DNA of 63,940 bases from an uncultured bacterium (GTDB taxonomy: Bacteria > Verrucomicrobiota > Kiritimatiellia > RFP12 > UBA1067). Positions 45,213 to 53,319 of this stretch are shown here, piece after piece. Location of the stretch: assembly GCA_902779075.1 (NCBI GenBank), contig CACZAK010000003.1:1-63940 (forward strand), read 5' to 3'. Under the pieces are notes generated by a model. The model was not told the DNA's origin, did no database searches, and saw only the letters and a program-made list of their open reading frames with translations. Positions within the stretch are counted from its first letter, which is position 1. Each line of letters begins with the position of its first letter. The translations under genes and the position numbers were made by a program.

Positions 45213-46112
45213 CTAAACGACCTCTCGCCTGTACGGCACGGACGCCTGCGCGCCTGGGCGCGTGACGGAGATCGCGGACGCCTTCTGCGCGAAGGCGACC
45301 GCCTCCGCGACGGGACGCCCCTCCGCGAGCGCCACGGCAAATGCACCGTTGAAGGTGTCGCCTGCGGCGACGCAGTCGACCGCCTTCACCTTCTTCGCCG
45401 GGAACACCTTCCCGCAGTCGCCGCAGTAGCAGCCCTTCACGCCCATCGTGATGAGCACGTGCTTGACGCCGCGTTTTTTGAGTACGGCCGTCGCCTTCGC
45501 GGCGCTCGCCGCGTCCGCCACCTTCACGCCCGTGAGGATCTCTGCCTCGGTCTCGTTCGGCGTGATCCAGTCGATGAGCGAATAGAGCGCCTTCGGCAAC
45601 TTCCGCGCCGGGGCGGGGTTGAGAATCACCGGCACGCCCGCGTCGTGCGCCGTCTTCGCGGCCCACGTCACGGTCTCGATCGGCGTCTCAAGCTGCATCA
45701 GGAGAGCCGCCGCGCCCGCAATCTCCTTCGCGTACGGCGCGACGTCGGCGGGCGAGAGCGTACCGTTCGCGCCGAGAGCGACGGAGATGACGTTCTGTCC
45801 CTTCGCGTCGACGAGGATGAGGGCCGTGCCGGACGGCTCCTTCTTGTCGACGATCAACCGCGCCGCGATGCCGTCCTTCTTGAGGCGGGCCGCCGTGTCG
45901 CGTCCGAACACGTCGTCGCCAACCTTCGCGACGAAGAGACATGCGCCCTTCTTCGCGGAGAGCCGCGCGACCGCGACGGCCTGGTTCGCGCCCTTGCCGC
46001 CAGGGTTCATCATGAAATGCCCACCGCTCACGGTCTCTCCCGCAACGGGTATCCGCTTCCCGGTTATCACCATGTCGGTGTTCGTGGATCCTATGACTGC
46101 TATTTTCTTCAT
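45213..46112 (-). CDS. rbsK: Ribokinase
   Basis: 299 aa PfkB-family kinase phosphorylating D-ribose at O5. MKKIAVIGSTNTDMVI start, GGKGANQAVAVARL sugar-binding motif, NPAPARKLP, TPNETEAEILTG and the catalytic DCVAAGDTFNGAFAVAL near the C-terminus are all present. The start has no ribosome site; the predicted transcription start is 3 nt before it. First gene of a run of seven same-strand genes with small gaps (to 36369). The palindrome lies 48 bp upstream of the -10. Confidence 0.9.
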   Translation of the reverse strand: MKKIAVIGSTNTDMVITGKRIPVAGETVSGGHFMMNPGGKGANQAVAVARLSAKKGACLFVAKVGDDVFGRDTAARLKKDGIAARLIVDKKEPSGTALILVDAKGQNVISVALGANGTLSPADVAPYAKEIAGAAALLMQLETPIETVTWAAKTAHDAGVPVILNPAPARKLPKALYSLIDWITPNETEAEILTGVKVADAASAAKATAVLKKRGVKHVLITMGVKGCYCGDCGKVFPAKKVKAVDCVAAGDTFNGAFAVALAEGRPVAEAVAFAQKASAISVTRPGAQASVPYRREVV

Positions 46113-46121
46113 GGCGCAGTC

Positions 46122-46130
46122 ATCATACCA
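46122..46130 (-). promoter_or_regulatory. Extended -10 promoter of ribokinase run, near-leaderless
   Basis: TGGTATGAT on the minus strand; predicted start 46115 versus ATG 46112. Confidence 0.6.
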
Positions 46131-46171
46131 TTTCCGACGGGGAAAAATCAATATGGCAAACGCGCAACAGA

Positions 46172-48046
46172 TCAAAAACCTGCATTAGCAGGTTTGGCAA
46201 ACGAATGATGTCCGTGTTTCTCCCACAGCCAATAGGCGGCAGGAGCCGTGCCATTTGACCACAGCTCGTCGATCGGCATCGGCTTCTCGTTGAGGTACAC
46301 GAGACCGCGTGCGCCGCGCAGCGACTTCACGGGCGCGTCCGCGAGCGCAATCGGACGCAGCACCGCGAAACCGCCGGCGTTCTCCGCCGGCAGCTCATAC
46401 CACACGCCGCCGACGTACAGCAGGTCGCGCTCGGTCGCGAGCTCGCGGCAGACCACGTTCGTATCTCCGTTCACATTTGGGAAGCGCCACACGTTGCCGT
46501 TGTCGTCCTTCACGGAAATGTACGGCTGCTTCGAATCGAGCTCCGGCGTCTTGCAGGGCGCGGGTCCGTAGCGGAACCGCGCCGTGGCGCGGAACGCGTC
46601 CTCCAGACACTTCACGCGCACCCAGTCGCCGTCGTGTAGCAACTCGTGGCGCACGGGCGTGCCGTCCGCGCGCGTGAACGAGAAGCGCATCGATTCATAC
46701 CCCGCGTGGAGAAAAGGTTCCGAAACGCCCCCGGCCTTGACGTCCTCGTTCAGCCACACGTACCCTTCGCCAGACGGCGGACCGAAGTTCTTCAAGTCTT
46801 CCGGCTTGACGAACCACAGGTTGGACTGCGACCGCTCCACGCGCGGCGAACCTTTCTTGAGTCCGCGCTTGCCGAGGAATTCGTTCTTTGCCTGGTCGTC
46901 GCATCCGAACACAATCCGATCGCCCCACCGGCAGAAATCCCCGATGACCTTCAGGTAGGTGGAAATCGGACGTATGCCGTTCGGATTCGCCGGCGAGAAG
47001 CCCTTCGGGAACCGCCAGAACGTGCCGTGCATCGTAGCGAGCAACGTGCCGTCGCCAAACCCGACATCGCGGATACGCGGCCATTCCGTGTTCCAGCCGT
47101 GCGCGCCGTCGTAGCAGTGCGACGCCTTCGGAAGGCGGTAGTACGCCCATTCCGCGCCGTTTGTCGTCACGCCAAGAATCACGCTCTTCGCGTCCCAGCC
47201 CATCGCCCAGACAGGATTCGTCTCGGGATGCTCGTTGCCGTAGATGCCGTCCGGCGTTGTCACCTCCGTGAACTGGCAACGGCGAATCGTCGTCCAGTCC
47301 TTCCCCGGCTCGTTCCACCAGGCGAGAACGCCCGATGGCACGAACGGATTGCGGCGCGCCACCGCGCTGTTCTCGCCGTTGTTGGAGATGAACACGCGCC
47401 CAAACCCGCTCGCAAGACCCTTCGCATGGTAGCCGGGAACGCGCGTACGCGGCGCGGACGCCCAGCCGCCCGGCCACGGCAGGCCCGCCTTCTTCAGGTA
47501 GGCGGCGATCGTCTTGTCGTTCATGCCGTTTTCGCGGATGAGCGTGTTGACGGCGAGCATGCGCATGTCCAGCTCGTAGAGCCCCGTCTCCATCGTCGCC
47601 ACATAGACCTTGTTCGCGGGATCCGTCAGGTGGCGCGCCGCGCCGGTGAGACGTCCGGGCATCTGCGCGGGCGACACCACGCGCACGTTCCCCTTTGCGT
47701 CAATCACGTAGGGACCGATCAGCAGCTGGTTCGTCTCGCGGTGGATCATGCGGTTCGCGGGCGTGCCCCCCACGGAGCCGGGGAACGTCTCGCGCGTCAG
47801 GTCCGGGCGGATGCGGTACAGTTTGTCCGAAGACCCCGTCGGAGCGTGCGGGGCGTACGTCACTACCCACAGGTCGCCCGCCCACGGCACGACAGCGCCC
47901 GTGCCGCATTCGCCCTCGTCGTTGAACATCGCGAGGTGCGGGTAGACTCCCCCATACGAGGCAAACCGCTCCGCCGCGAATGACGAAAAGGCCGCGCACA
48001 CCGCCACAGCCATCACGCCATACTGTATGAGTCTTATCTTTTTCAT
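46172..48046 (-). CDS. Secreted beta-propeller-like protein of unknown function
   Basis: 624 aa; signal peptide MKKIRLIQYGVMAVAVCAAFSSFA. An alternative ATG 12 bases upstream (48058) is possible; neither has a good ribosome site. Repeated blades such as DLWVVTYAPHAP, KVYVATMETGLYELDMR, GRVFISNNGENS, SVILGVTTNGAEWAYYRL and GDGTLLATMHGTFWRFPKG suggest a beta-propeller. I recognise the ARHLTDPANKVYVATME style from PVC/Bacteroidetes hypothetical proteins but know no function. The last codons (KPANAGF) are encoded by the AAACCTGC palindrome itself. Confidence 0.68.
   Translation of the reverse strand: MKKIRLIQYGVMAVAVCAAFSSFAAERFASYGGVYPHLAMFNDEGECGTGAVVPWAGDLWVVTYAPHAPTGSSDKLYRIRPDLTRETFPGSVGGTPANRMIHRETNQLLIGPYVIDAKGNVRVVSPAQMPGRLTGAARHLTDPANKVYVATMETGLYELDMRMLAVNTLIRENGMNDKTIAAYLKKAGLPWPGGWASAPRTRVPGYHAKGLASGFGRVFISNNGENSAVARRNPFVPSGVLAWWNEPGKDWTTIRRCQFTEVTTPDGIYGNEHPETNPVWAMGWDAKSVILGVTTNGAEWAYYRLPKASHCYDGAHGWNTEWPRIRDVGFGDGTLLATMHGTFWRFPKGFSPANPNGIRPISTYLKVIGDFCRWGDRIVFGCDDQAKNEFLGKRGLKKGSPRVERSQSNLWFVKPEDLKNFGPPSGEGYVWLNEDVKAGGVSEPFLHAGYESMRFSFTRADGTPVRHELLHDGDWVRVKCLEDAFRATARFRYGPAPCKTPELDSKQPYISVKDDNGNVWRFPNVNGDTNVVCRELATERDLLYVGGVWYELPAENAGGFAVLRPIALADAPVKSLRGARGLVYLNEKPMPIDELWSNGTAPAAYWLWEKHGHHSFAKPANAGF
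46176..46195. repeat. AAACCTGC palindrome overlapping a stop region
   Basis: AAACCTGC-ATTA-GCAGGTTT ends two bases before the TGA of the 624-aa gene, so it is translated on the minus strand. The near edge is 48 bp upstream of the ribokinase -10 hexamer. T5 follows on the promoter side. Confidence 0.82.
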
Positions 48047-48085
48047 GGAACACCACATTTCTAAGCCCCCGTACTTGTCGAGTCC

Positions 48086-48721
48086 TCAACGAGCATCGTC
48101 AATTTCCGGCGGCGGGTAGACTTCTGAGTACCAGCCGAATGCACGGGCTGCAAGCACGTTCACCTCCAAGTCATCGAGAAAAAGCAGACGGTTTGGCGGC
48201 AGGCCTATCTTGCTCTCCGCGAGACGGTATATCGGCTCCTCAGGCTTGTAGAGGCGGTACAGACACGAAATCACCTCCGCGTCCACGATCGCCCGGTACT
48301 CCGCGCAGCGCGGCAAGTACAGACGCTCGTAGAATTCCGTGGACATGTTCGACAGCACGCCGATTTTCTTTCCGCACTCCTTCAGGCGTTGCATGAGCGC
48401 GAACGTATCTGCGCGTAGCGTGCGGATCCAGCTCTCGGCATCAAGTTGCCAGAGGTCATCGATCTGCGCGGGCGTAATCGTGGCACCGGCGTCAGCGAAC
48501 GTACGCCCGTAGTATTCCGCGAAGGAGATCAGCCCGCCGTCGAAGATGTTCCTGTAGCGCGCCCAGCCTCGGTCCACAGCGGCGCGGTCGACGCCCAGCT
48601 TCGCGCAGTATGGATAGACCTCCCACTCGCTCATCAGCGGCGACTCGGAAATCACGCCGCCAAAGTCGAACACCACGCCGTCAACTCCGGCGCACGCCTT
48701 TTCGATTTCCGCAAGCGTCAT
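48086..48721 (-). CDS. HAD-family hydrolase (YihX-like)
   Basis: 211 aa. VVFDFGGVISES is motif I of the HAD subgroup with a glycine at the second position, as in YihX-type sugar phosphatases; IGVLSNMS is motif II and YKPEEPIY..LLFLDDLEVNVLAARAFGW motifs III/IV. ATG 48721 lies 4 nt after the dapA stop, with AAGGTG inside dapA as ribosome site. Substrate unknown; histidinol phosphate is conceivable given the hisB neighbour but speculative. Confidence 0.8.
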   Translation of the reverse strand: MTLAEIEKACAGVDGVVFDFGGVISESPLMSEWEVYPYCAKLGVDRAAVDRGWARYRNIFDGGLISFAEYYGRTFADAGATITPAQIDDLWQLDAESWIRTLRADTFALMQRLKECGKKIGVLSNMSTEFYERLYLPRCAEYRAIVDAEVISCLYRLYKPEEPIYRLAESKIGLPPNRLLFLDDLEVNVLAARAFGWYSEVYPPPEIDDAR

Positions 48722-48725
48722 GGCG

Positions 48726-49604
48726 TCACACCTTGAGGCCAAGGGCGGCAAGCGTGGCGCGCAGCTTCTCGCGCTTTTCGGGCGTCGTCTCGCAGAGGGG
48801 CAGACGGAACCCCGGGCCGACCTTCCCCATCATCACGAGCGCCTCCTTTACCATGATCGGGTTCGTGTCGATGAAGAGGTCGTGGAACAGGTCGTAGTAC
48901 CGCTCGTGCAGGGCGCGCGCGGCGGCGAAGTCGCCAGCGAGCGCGGTGCGGACGAAGTCGCTGATCTCGCGCGGCATCACGTCGGACGCAACGGAGATCA
49001 CGCCGGACGCGCCTACGGCAATCATCGGCAGGGCGAGGGAGTCGTCGCCGGAGAGCACCGTGAGGTCCGGACAGATGTGGCGGATCGCGCTCACGCGCTC
49101 CACGCTGCCTGCGGCCTCCTTGATGGCCACGATCTTCGGGTGTTCCGCGAGACGCGCCACCACGTCGAGCGGAATCTCGCGTCCGCTGCGTCCGGGCACG
49201 TTGTAGAGCACAACCGGAAGGCCGAGATCGGCCACGGTCATGAAGTGGCGGTAGAGACCTTCCGCGTTCGGCTTGTTGTAGTAGGGCGTCACCTGGAGCG
49301 TCGCATCCGCGCCGCCGCGCGCGATCACGTCCTGCGTGAGCGACACTGCCTCGGCCGTGGAGTTCGCGCCCGTTCCGGCGATGATCTTCACGCGTCCCGC
49401 CGCGTACTCGATCACCTTCGCGATGACCTCATGGTGCTCGTCGTGAGAGAGCGTGGGCGACTCGCCGGTGGTGCCGACGGGACACAGCCCCTCGACGCCG
49501 CTTTCGCACTGCCAGTCCACGAACGCCTTGAGCGCGCCGTAGTCGACTTGGTCGTCCTTCGTGAACGGCGTGACCATCGCCGTGATCGTACCTTGGAGAT
49601 TCAT
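48726..49604 (-). CDS. dapA: 4-hydroxy-tetrahydrodipicolinate synthase
   Basis: 292 aa. Condenses pyruvate with aspartate semialdehyde in lysine/diaminopimelate synthesis. Schiff-base lysine K162 (IVAIKEAAG), Y134 (VVLYNVPGRSG) and GTTGESPTL (T45, T46) are in place; length is normal. AAGGAAA precedes the ATG, 15 nt after hisB. Other NAL-family aldolases share the fold, but GTTGE plus the arginine in GRSG favour DapA. Confidence 0.92.
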   Translation of the reverse strand: MNLQGTITAMVTPFTKDDQVDYGALKAFVDWQCESGVEGLCPVGTTGESPTLSHDEHHEVIAKVIEYAAGRVKIIAGTGANSTAEAVSLTQDVIARGGADATLQVTPYYNKPNAEGLYRHFMTVADLGLPVVLYNVPGRSGREIPLDVVARLAEHPKIVAIKEAAGSVERVSAIRHICPDLTVLSGDDSLALPMIAVGASGVISVASDVMPREISDFVRTALAGDFAAARALHERYYDLFHDLFIDTNPIMVKEALVMMGKVGPGFRLPLCETTPEKREKLRATLAALGLKV

Positions 49605-49619
49605 ATCTGCGTTTCCTTG

Positions 49620-50216
49620 TTAAATACAGCCCTTGGAAGACGGCACGCCCGTCTCGCGGGGATCAACCGACACCGCCTGACGCAGCGCACGCGCGAAGCT
49701 CTTGAAGAACCCCTCACACACATGGTGCGCCTCGTCGCCGTATACCTGGCGGAGGTGGATGTTGAGGCGGCCCTCCACGCTCACCGCGCGAAAGAACTCC
49801 TCCAGGAGCTTCACCTCGAAGTCGCGCACCATGAGGTGCTTCATCGGACACGCCATCACGAGGAACGGACGCCCTCCCAGGTCGAGCGACGCCTCGCAGA
49901 GCGCCTCGTCCATCGGAATGGAGGCGAAGCCGTAGCGCACTATGCCGCGCCGCTCTCCGAGCGCCTGGTTGAGCGCCTGACCGAGCACAAGTCCCACGTC
50001 CTCCACGGTGTGGTGGTAATCCACGTCGAGGTCGCCCACGCACTTAACGGTGAGGTCCACGAGCGCGTGTTTCTTGAACAGCTCGAGCATGTGATTGAAG
50101 AAACCAATGCCAGTATCTATCTCGCCCGCGCCCGTCCCGTCGAGGTCGAACGACAGCGAGATTTCCGTCTCTTTCGTCTTGCGTTCAATGAACGCGGATC
50201 GTCTTGATTTGTCCAT
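49620..50216 (-). CDS. hisB: Imidazoleglycerol-phosphate dehydratase
   Basis: 198 aa, the stand-alone dehydratase of histidine synthesis. Manganese-binding and conserved segments FFNHML, DYHHTVEDVGLVLGQAL, DEALCEASLDLGGRPF, EFFRAV and EAHHVCEGFFKSFARAL are present; the C-terminus GVPSSKGCI is typical. No ribosome site; predicted transcription start 4 nt before the ATG. Heads hisB-dapA-HAD; other his genes are not in the window. Confidence 0.95.
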   Translation of the reverse strand: MDKSRRSAFIERKTKETEISLSFDLDGTGAGEIDTGIGFFNHMLELFKKHALVDLTVKCVGDLDVDYHHTVEDVGLVLGQALNQALGERRGIVRYGFASIPMDEALCEASLDLGGRPFLVMACPMKHLMVRDFEVKLLEEFFRAVSVEGRLNIHLRQVYGDEAHHVCEGFFKSFARALRQAVSVDPRETGVPSSKGCI

Positions 50217-50226
50217 GGCGGCGATA

Positions 50227-50235
50227 AGTATACCA
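50227..50235 (-). promoter_or_regulatory. Extended -10 promoter of hisB, near-leaderless
   Basis: TGGTATACT on the minus strand; predicted start 50220 versus ATG 50216. No AAACCTGC palindrome upstream. Confidence 0.6.
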
Positions 50236-50306
50236 CAATTTGCGCCTGATGTGGTAGAAGACGCCGCAGACGCGACATGACCGACCGCTCAACTGCGTGG
50301 TCAGAT

Positions 50307-51530
50307 TTAGCGTTGAGCGCGCCGCCAGCCGTGCTTGTCGGCGAAATCCATGTAGCGGTCCCAGTCGTAGGGCGTGAGGAAGTGCTTGCCCGTGCGCAGG
50401 TGGTACGAGACGCTTCCCTCCTGCTGCGGCTTCTCGGGGTCCGGCCACTTGTCGCCCACGAGCCCCTTCTTGCCGTACAGCTCCCACGCCGGGGAGGCGA
50501 GCTTCGCCGACCACCATTCGCCGAGCTGTCCGCACCAGTGGTCTTCCGTCGCCGACCCCACGCAGAGAAGACGCGGCGCGATCAGCGCCAGCATCTCGTG
50601 TTGGTCGAACGGCATCTCCATCTCCTTGCCGCCGTACTTGCGGTAGTTGGCGCAGAACCAGTGGTGGAGGACCCTGATCATGAAATCGATGTGCTCCGAC
50701 TTCGGCAGGTCGATGTGGTTCAGCTTGGCGCCGCCGCATCCGGACTCGTTCGAGCAGGCCATCGCGAAGCGCTTGTCCGTCGCGCCCGTCCAGAGCGCGG
50801 TCTTGCCGCCGCGCGAGTGCCCCACCACGCCCACGTGCTTCGCGTCGATGGCGGGTTCGGTCTCCATCCAGTCGAGGACGCGGCTCGCGCCCCAGGCCCA
50901 CGCGGAAATCGTGGCCCACGAATCGCCGCCTCGCGCCTTCGCGGGCTGCACGGCCGGGAAGACGCCCTGCGAGAATCCGGCGTTCTTGTTGTCCGCCGCC
51001 ACCTTGATCACCGGGAACGCGGCCGTCGCGTAGCCGCGGTCGATGATCTTCTCCACGGGCCAGTATTCGCTCGTCGCGACGGCCCCTTCCGCGTCGTACT
51101 TCGTCCGGAAGTTGATCCCGATGTACACGAACGCGGGCACGGGACGCCCGGCCTTCGGGATGTAGGCGGTGATGGGGAACACGTGCTTGCCGTTCGGCCC
51201 GTCGTACTTCACGCGCACGTGCCGGCAGATCGCCTTGCCGCCGAACACCTCGGTTTCGCGATACGTTTCGAACGACACGCGGCCGCGCTCGTCGGCGGCG
51301 GCGGGACGCTTCCCGTACTCCTCCCGCTCAAAGCACGCGAGCAGCTCCGGCGCGCGCACCTTCTCCCAGTCCTCGCGCGTCTTCACGTCCGCGCCCGCGA
51401 ACGTCTTCATCAGCTCCGGCACGTTCTTCGGCACCGGAAGCGCTTTGTCAGTGTTAGCAGCCGCAACCGTCTGCGTGGACACCGCCACGCAGATCGCCGC
51501 GACCGCCGTGAGTTTAATCTGTTTGTTCAT
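50307..51530 (-). CDS. Secreted CE15-like glucuronoyl esterase
   Basis: 407 aa; signal peptide to about residue 24. Alpha/beta-hydrolase with nucleophile elbow GHSRGGKTALW (Ser near 238), SNESGCGGAKL, IAPRLLCVGSATEDHWC and SYHLRTGKHFLTPYDWDRYMDFADKHGW supplying acid and histidine. This matches bacterial carbohydrate esterase family 15, which cleaves glucuronoyl esters linking lignin and xylan. An acetyl xylan esterase-like role is an alternative. Upstream of the ATG is an AACTAAC-type simple repeat instead of a ribosome site. Confidence 0.8.
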   Translation of the reverse strand: MNKQIKLTAVAAICVAVSTQTVAAANTDKALPVPKNVPELMKTFAGADVKTREDWEKVRAPELLACFEREEYGKRPAAADERGRVSFETYRETEVFGGKAICRHVRVKYDGPNGKHVFPITAYIPKAGRPVPAFVYIGINFRTKYDAEGAVATSEYWPVEKIIDRGYATAAFPVIKVAADNKNAGFSQGVFPAVQPAKARGGDSWATISAWAWGASRVLDWMETEPAIDAKHVGVVGHSRGGKTALWTGATDKRFAMACSNESGCGGAKLNHIDLPKSEHIDFMIRVLHHWFCANYRKYGGKEMEMPFDQHEMLALIAPRLLCVGSATEDHWCGQLGEWWSAKLASPAWELYGKKGLVGDKWPDPEKPQQEGSVSYHLRTGKHFLTPYDWDRYMDFADKHGWRRAQR

Positions 51531-51531
51531 G

Positions 51532-51564
51532 AGTTGTTAGTTTTTAGTGGTTAGTTGTTAGTTA
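51532..51564. repeat. Simple repeat of AACTAAC units
   Basis: On the minus strand the 33 bases before the CE15 ATG are ACTAACAACTAACCACTAA-type repeats with no purine-rich ribosome site. Confidence 0.6.
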
Positions 51565-51571
51565 TGACGGC

Positions 51572-51736
51572 TTAATTGCTCCCGTCGAAGAAGTCATCCC
51601 ACTCGGACTCAAGGAGATGGTCGCCGAGGTGCGACGCCCAGGTCATGCTCCTGTTCGCCGCAACGCCCGTCAAGAGCTTGTTGAGGTTCTGGCGCACCTC
51701 CTCGTCAGGCACACCAAGCACATAACGCCCGGCGGA
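51572..51736 (-). pseudogene. Remnant of a nuclease-like AAA-ATPase C-terminus (tentative)
   Basis: In frame after the GH20 stop the sequence reads GRYVLGVPDEEVRQNLNKLL..., 54 codons to a TAA. The PDEEVRQNLNKLL piece resembles the PNxEV motif in the linker/C-terminal part of AAA-ATPase_like/DUF1703 proteins. No start codon context and no upstream part, so it is best seen as debris. Confidence 0.45.
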
Positions 51737-53260
51737 TCAGTGCGCCCACCAGGCCGGTGGCACCTGATAGTTGAGGTAGCCCGTGTCCTTGTAGTCCGTC
51801 ACCTTCATGTCGTTTCCGATGAGGCGAAGCGAACGCTGGAACGGGACATCGTGCGAGACGGGCGAACCCCACGCGGCGAAACCGGACCACTTGTACATGT
51901 TCTCCCAATCCTTGCCGCGCAGATGGTGCCACGTCGTCTCGATGAAGCCGAAACCCCCGATCCTCACGATGTGGTCGGACATCGTCTTCATCTCCGCTCC
52001 GTTCATCCACGGGCAGGCCACCACGGGGAAGCCCTTCTTATTGAAGTACGTCATCGTCGGCCAGGGCTTGCCGTCCTTGTCCTTGGTCTGCTTCCAGTAC
52101 TGCCAGTCGCAGATGATGATGTCCTTGGGCAGTTTGTCGAGGATGGAGGAGGTCTCCTTGTTGCCGAACTTGATGAATCCCTTCCAGCGCGGGTCGCTCG
52201 CGTCCAGCAGCATGTCGTGCCACATCATAGCCTGCGCGCCGCGGGAACGGATGAACGCCGAGATCCCGGAGATGTGCTTCAGCAGCAGTTCGCCCTTGGG
52301 ATGTTTGACGCACGACGGACACGTCTGCGCGCCGAACGCCTCGTCGCACCCGATGTGGAAGAACGGCGGGTTGTCGAAGTTCTCGTGTATCTCCGCGATC
52401 AGTTCGCGGAGGACGCGCTGCGTCTCGGGGTTGGAGATGCACCAGCTCCAGCCGTCCCAGTTCGAGGAGCCGTGGACAGACTTGAGCGGGGCCGGCTCGA
52501 AGAGCGGCTCGTATTCGGGATGCAGGTCGAGCACGGCGTGCTTGATCGTGCAGCCACGCGAGGCGGAGGCGTGTCCGTAGCAGTTGATCTGCGGGATGAG
52601 CGTGATGCCAATGTCCTTGCCGATCGCCACGAGGCGGCGCACCTCGTCCTTCGTCATGTTCGCCTGCGGCCAGCCCCACCACGGATGCTTTTCGCTCTTG
52701 TACATGCCCCACGGCTCGATGATCGCGTAGTTGTACTTCATCAGCGCCGCAAGGCGGATGGCGCGCTCGATCTGCTGCGGACGCGTCTCGGGGAACCAGC
52801 AGAGGTGGACCGCGCGGAACGCCAGATGAGGACGATCCGTCGTCGTGAGCTTCGGCAGCAGGTACCCTTCAGCCTGGACCGTGCCGCGCTTAGCAATTGC
52901 GAGCTGACGCAGGGTGTAGGACGCCCAGCGCGTGCCGGCGAGCGTGTTCGCCGCGATCTTCACGCCGTTTGAATCGGTGCTCGCCGCATACGCCTCGTCG
53001 CCAGCCTCCGGCTTGAGTCCGGTCGCACCGACCTTCACCTTCGGTGCGGATTCCCCGTACCATTGCGCGTAATGCGACTGGAGCCACTGGGCGGCGGCGG
53101 GGTCGGGACACTCCAGCGTAACCGTTGTCGTCGCGTCGAACGGAACGTATGTCGTTTTTTCCCATTGGAAGTTCTGGTACTTGTTCGCCCCGGCGACCTG
53201 CAGCGCGACACAGCACGCCGCCAAAGCCACGAGCTTGACGTTCATTTGAATAGTTTTCAT
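51737..53260 (-). CDS. Secreted GH20 family glycoside hydrolase
   Basis: 507 aa; signal peptide ending ..LQVAGA. N-terminal alpha/beta domain, then a TIM barrel: AFRAVHLCWFPE, IIEPWG, LIPQINCYGHAS and HIGCDEAFG with the GH20 Asp-Glu catalytic pair (about residues 304-305), then PTMTYFNKKGFPVVACPW. Family members remove terminal N-acetylhexosamines by substrate-assisted catalysis. AGGAGG lies 11 bases before ATG 53260. Starts 59 nt after the hemA-fusion stop. Confidence 0.83.
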   Translation of the reverse strand: MKTIQMNVKLVALAACCVALQVAGANKYQNFQWEKTTYVPFDATTTVTLECPDPAAAQWLQSHYAQWYGESAPKVKVGATGLKPEAGDEAYAASTDSNGVKIAANTLAGTRWASYTLRQLAIAKRGTVQAEGYLLPKLTTTDRPHLAFRAVHLCWFPETRPQQIERAIRLAALMKYNYAIIEPWGMYKSEKHPWWGWPQANMTKDEVRRLVAIGKDIGITLIPQINCYGHASASRGCTIKHAVLDLHPEYEPLFEPAPLKSVHGSSNWDGWSWCISNPETQRVLRELIAEIHENFDNPPFFHIGCDEAFGAQTCPSCVKHPKGELLLKHISGISAFIRSRGAQAMMWHDMLLDASDPRWKGFIKFGNKETSSILDKLPKDIIICDWQYWKQTKDKDGKPWPTMTYFNKKGFPVVACPWMNGAEMKTMSDHIVRIGGFGFIETTWHHLRGKDWENMYKWSGFAAWGSPVSHDVPFQRSLRLIGNDMKVTDYKDTGYLNYQVPPAWWAH

Positions 53261-53319
53261 TTTCTTCGTTGCCTCCTGTTTAGCGTTCCTGTTTGCATGG
53301 CTGTTTGCTTTCCAGTAAA

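Noticed and set aside
50278..50303. TGACC...GGTCA as an operator upstream of hisB
   Set aside because: Five-bp arms with a 16-bp loop; too weak and not repeated elsewhere.
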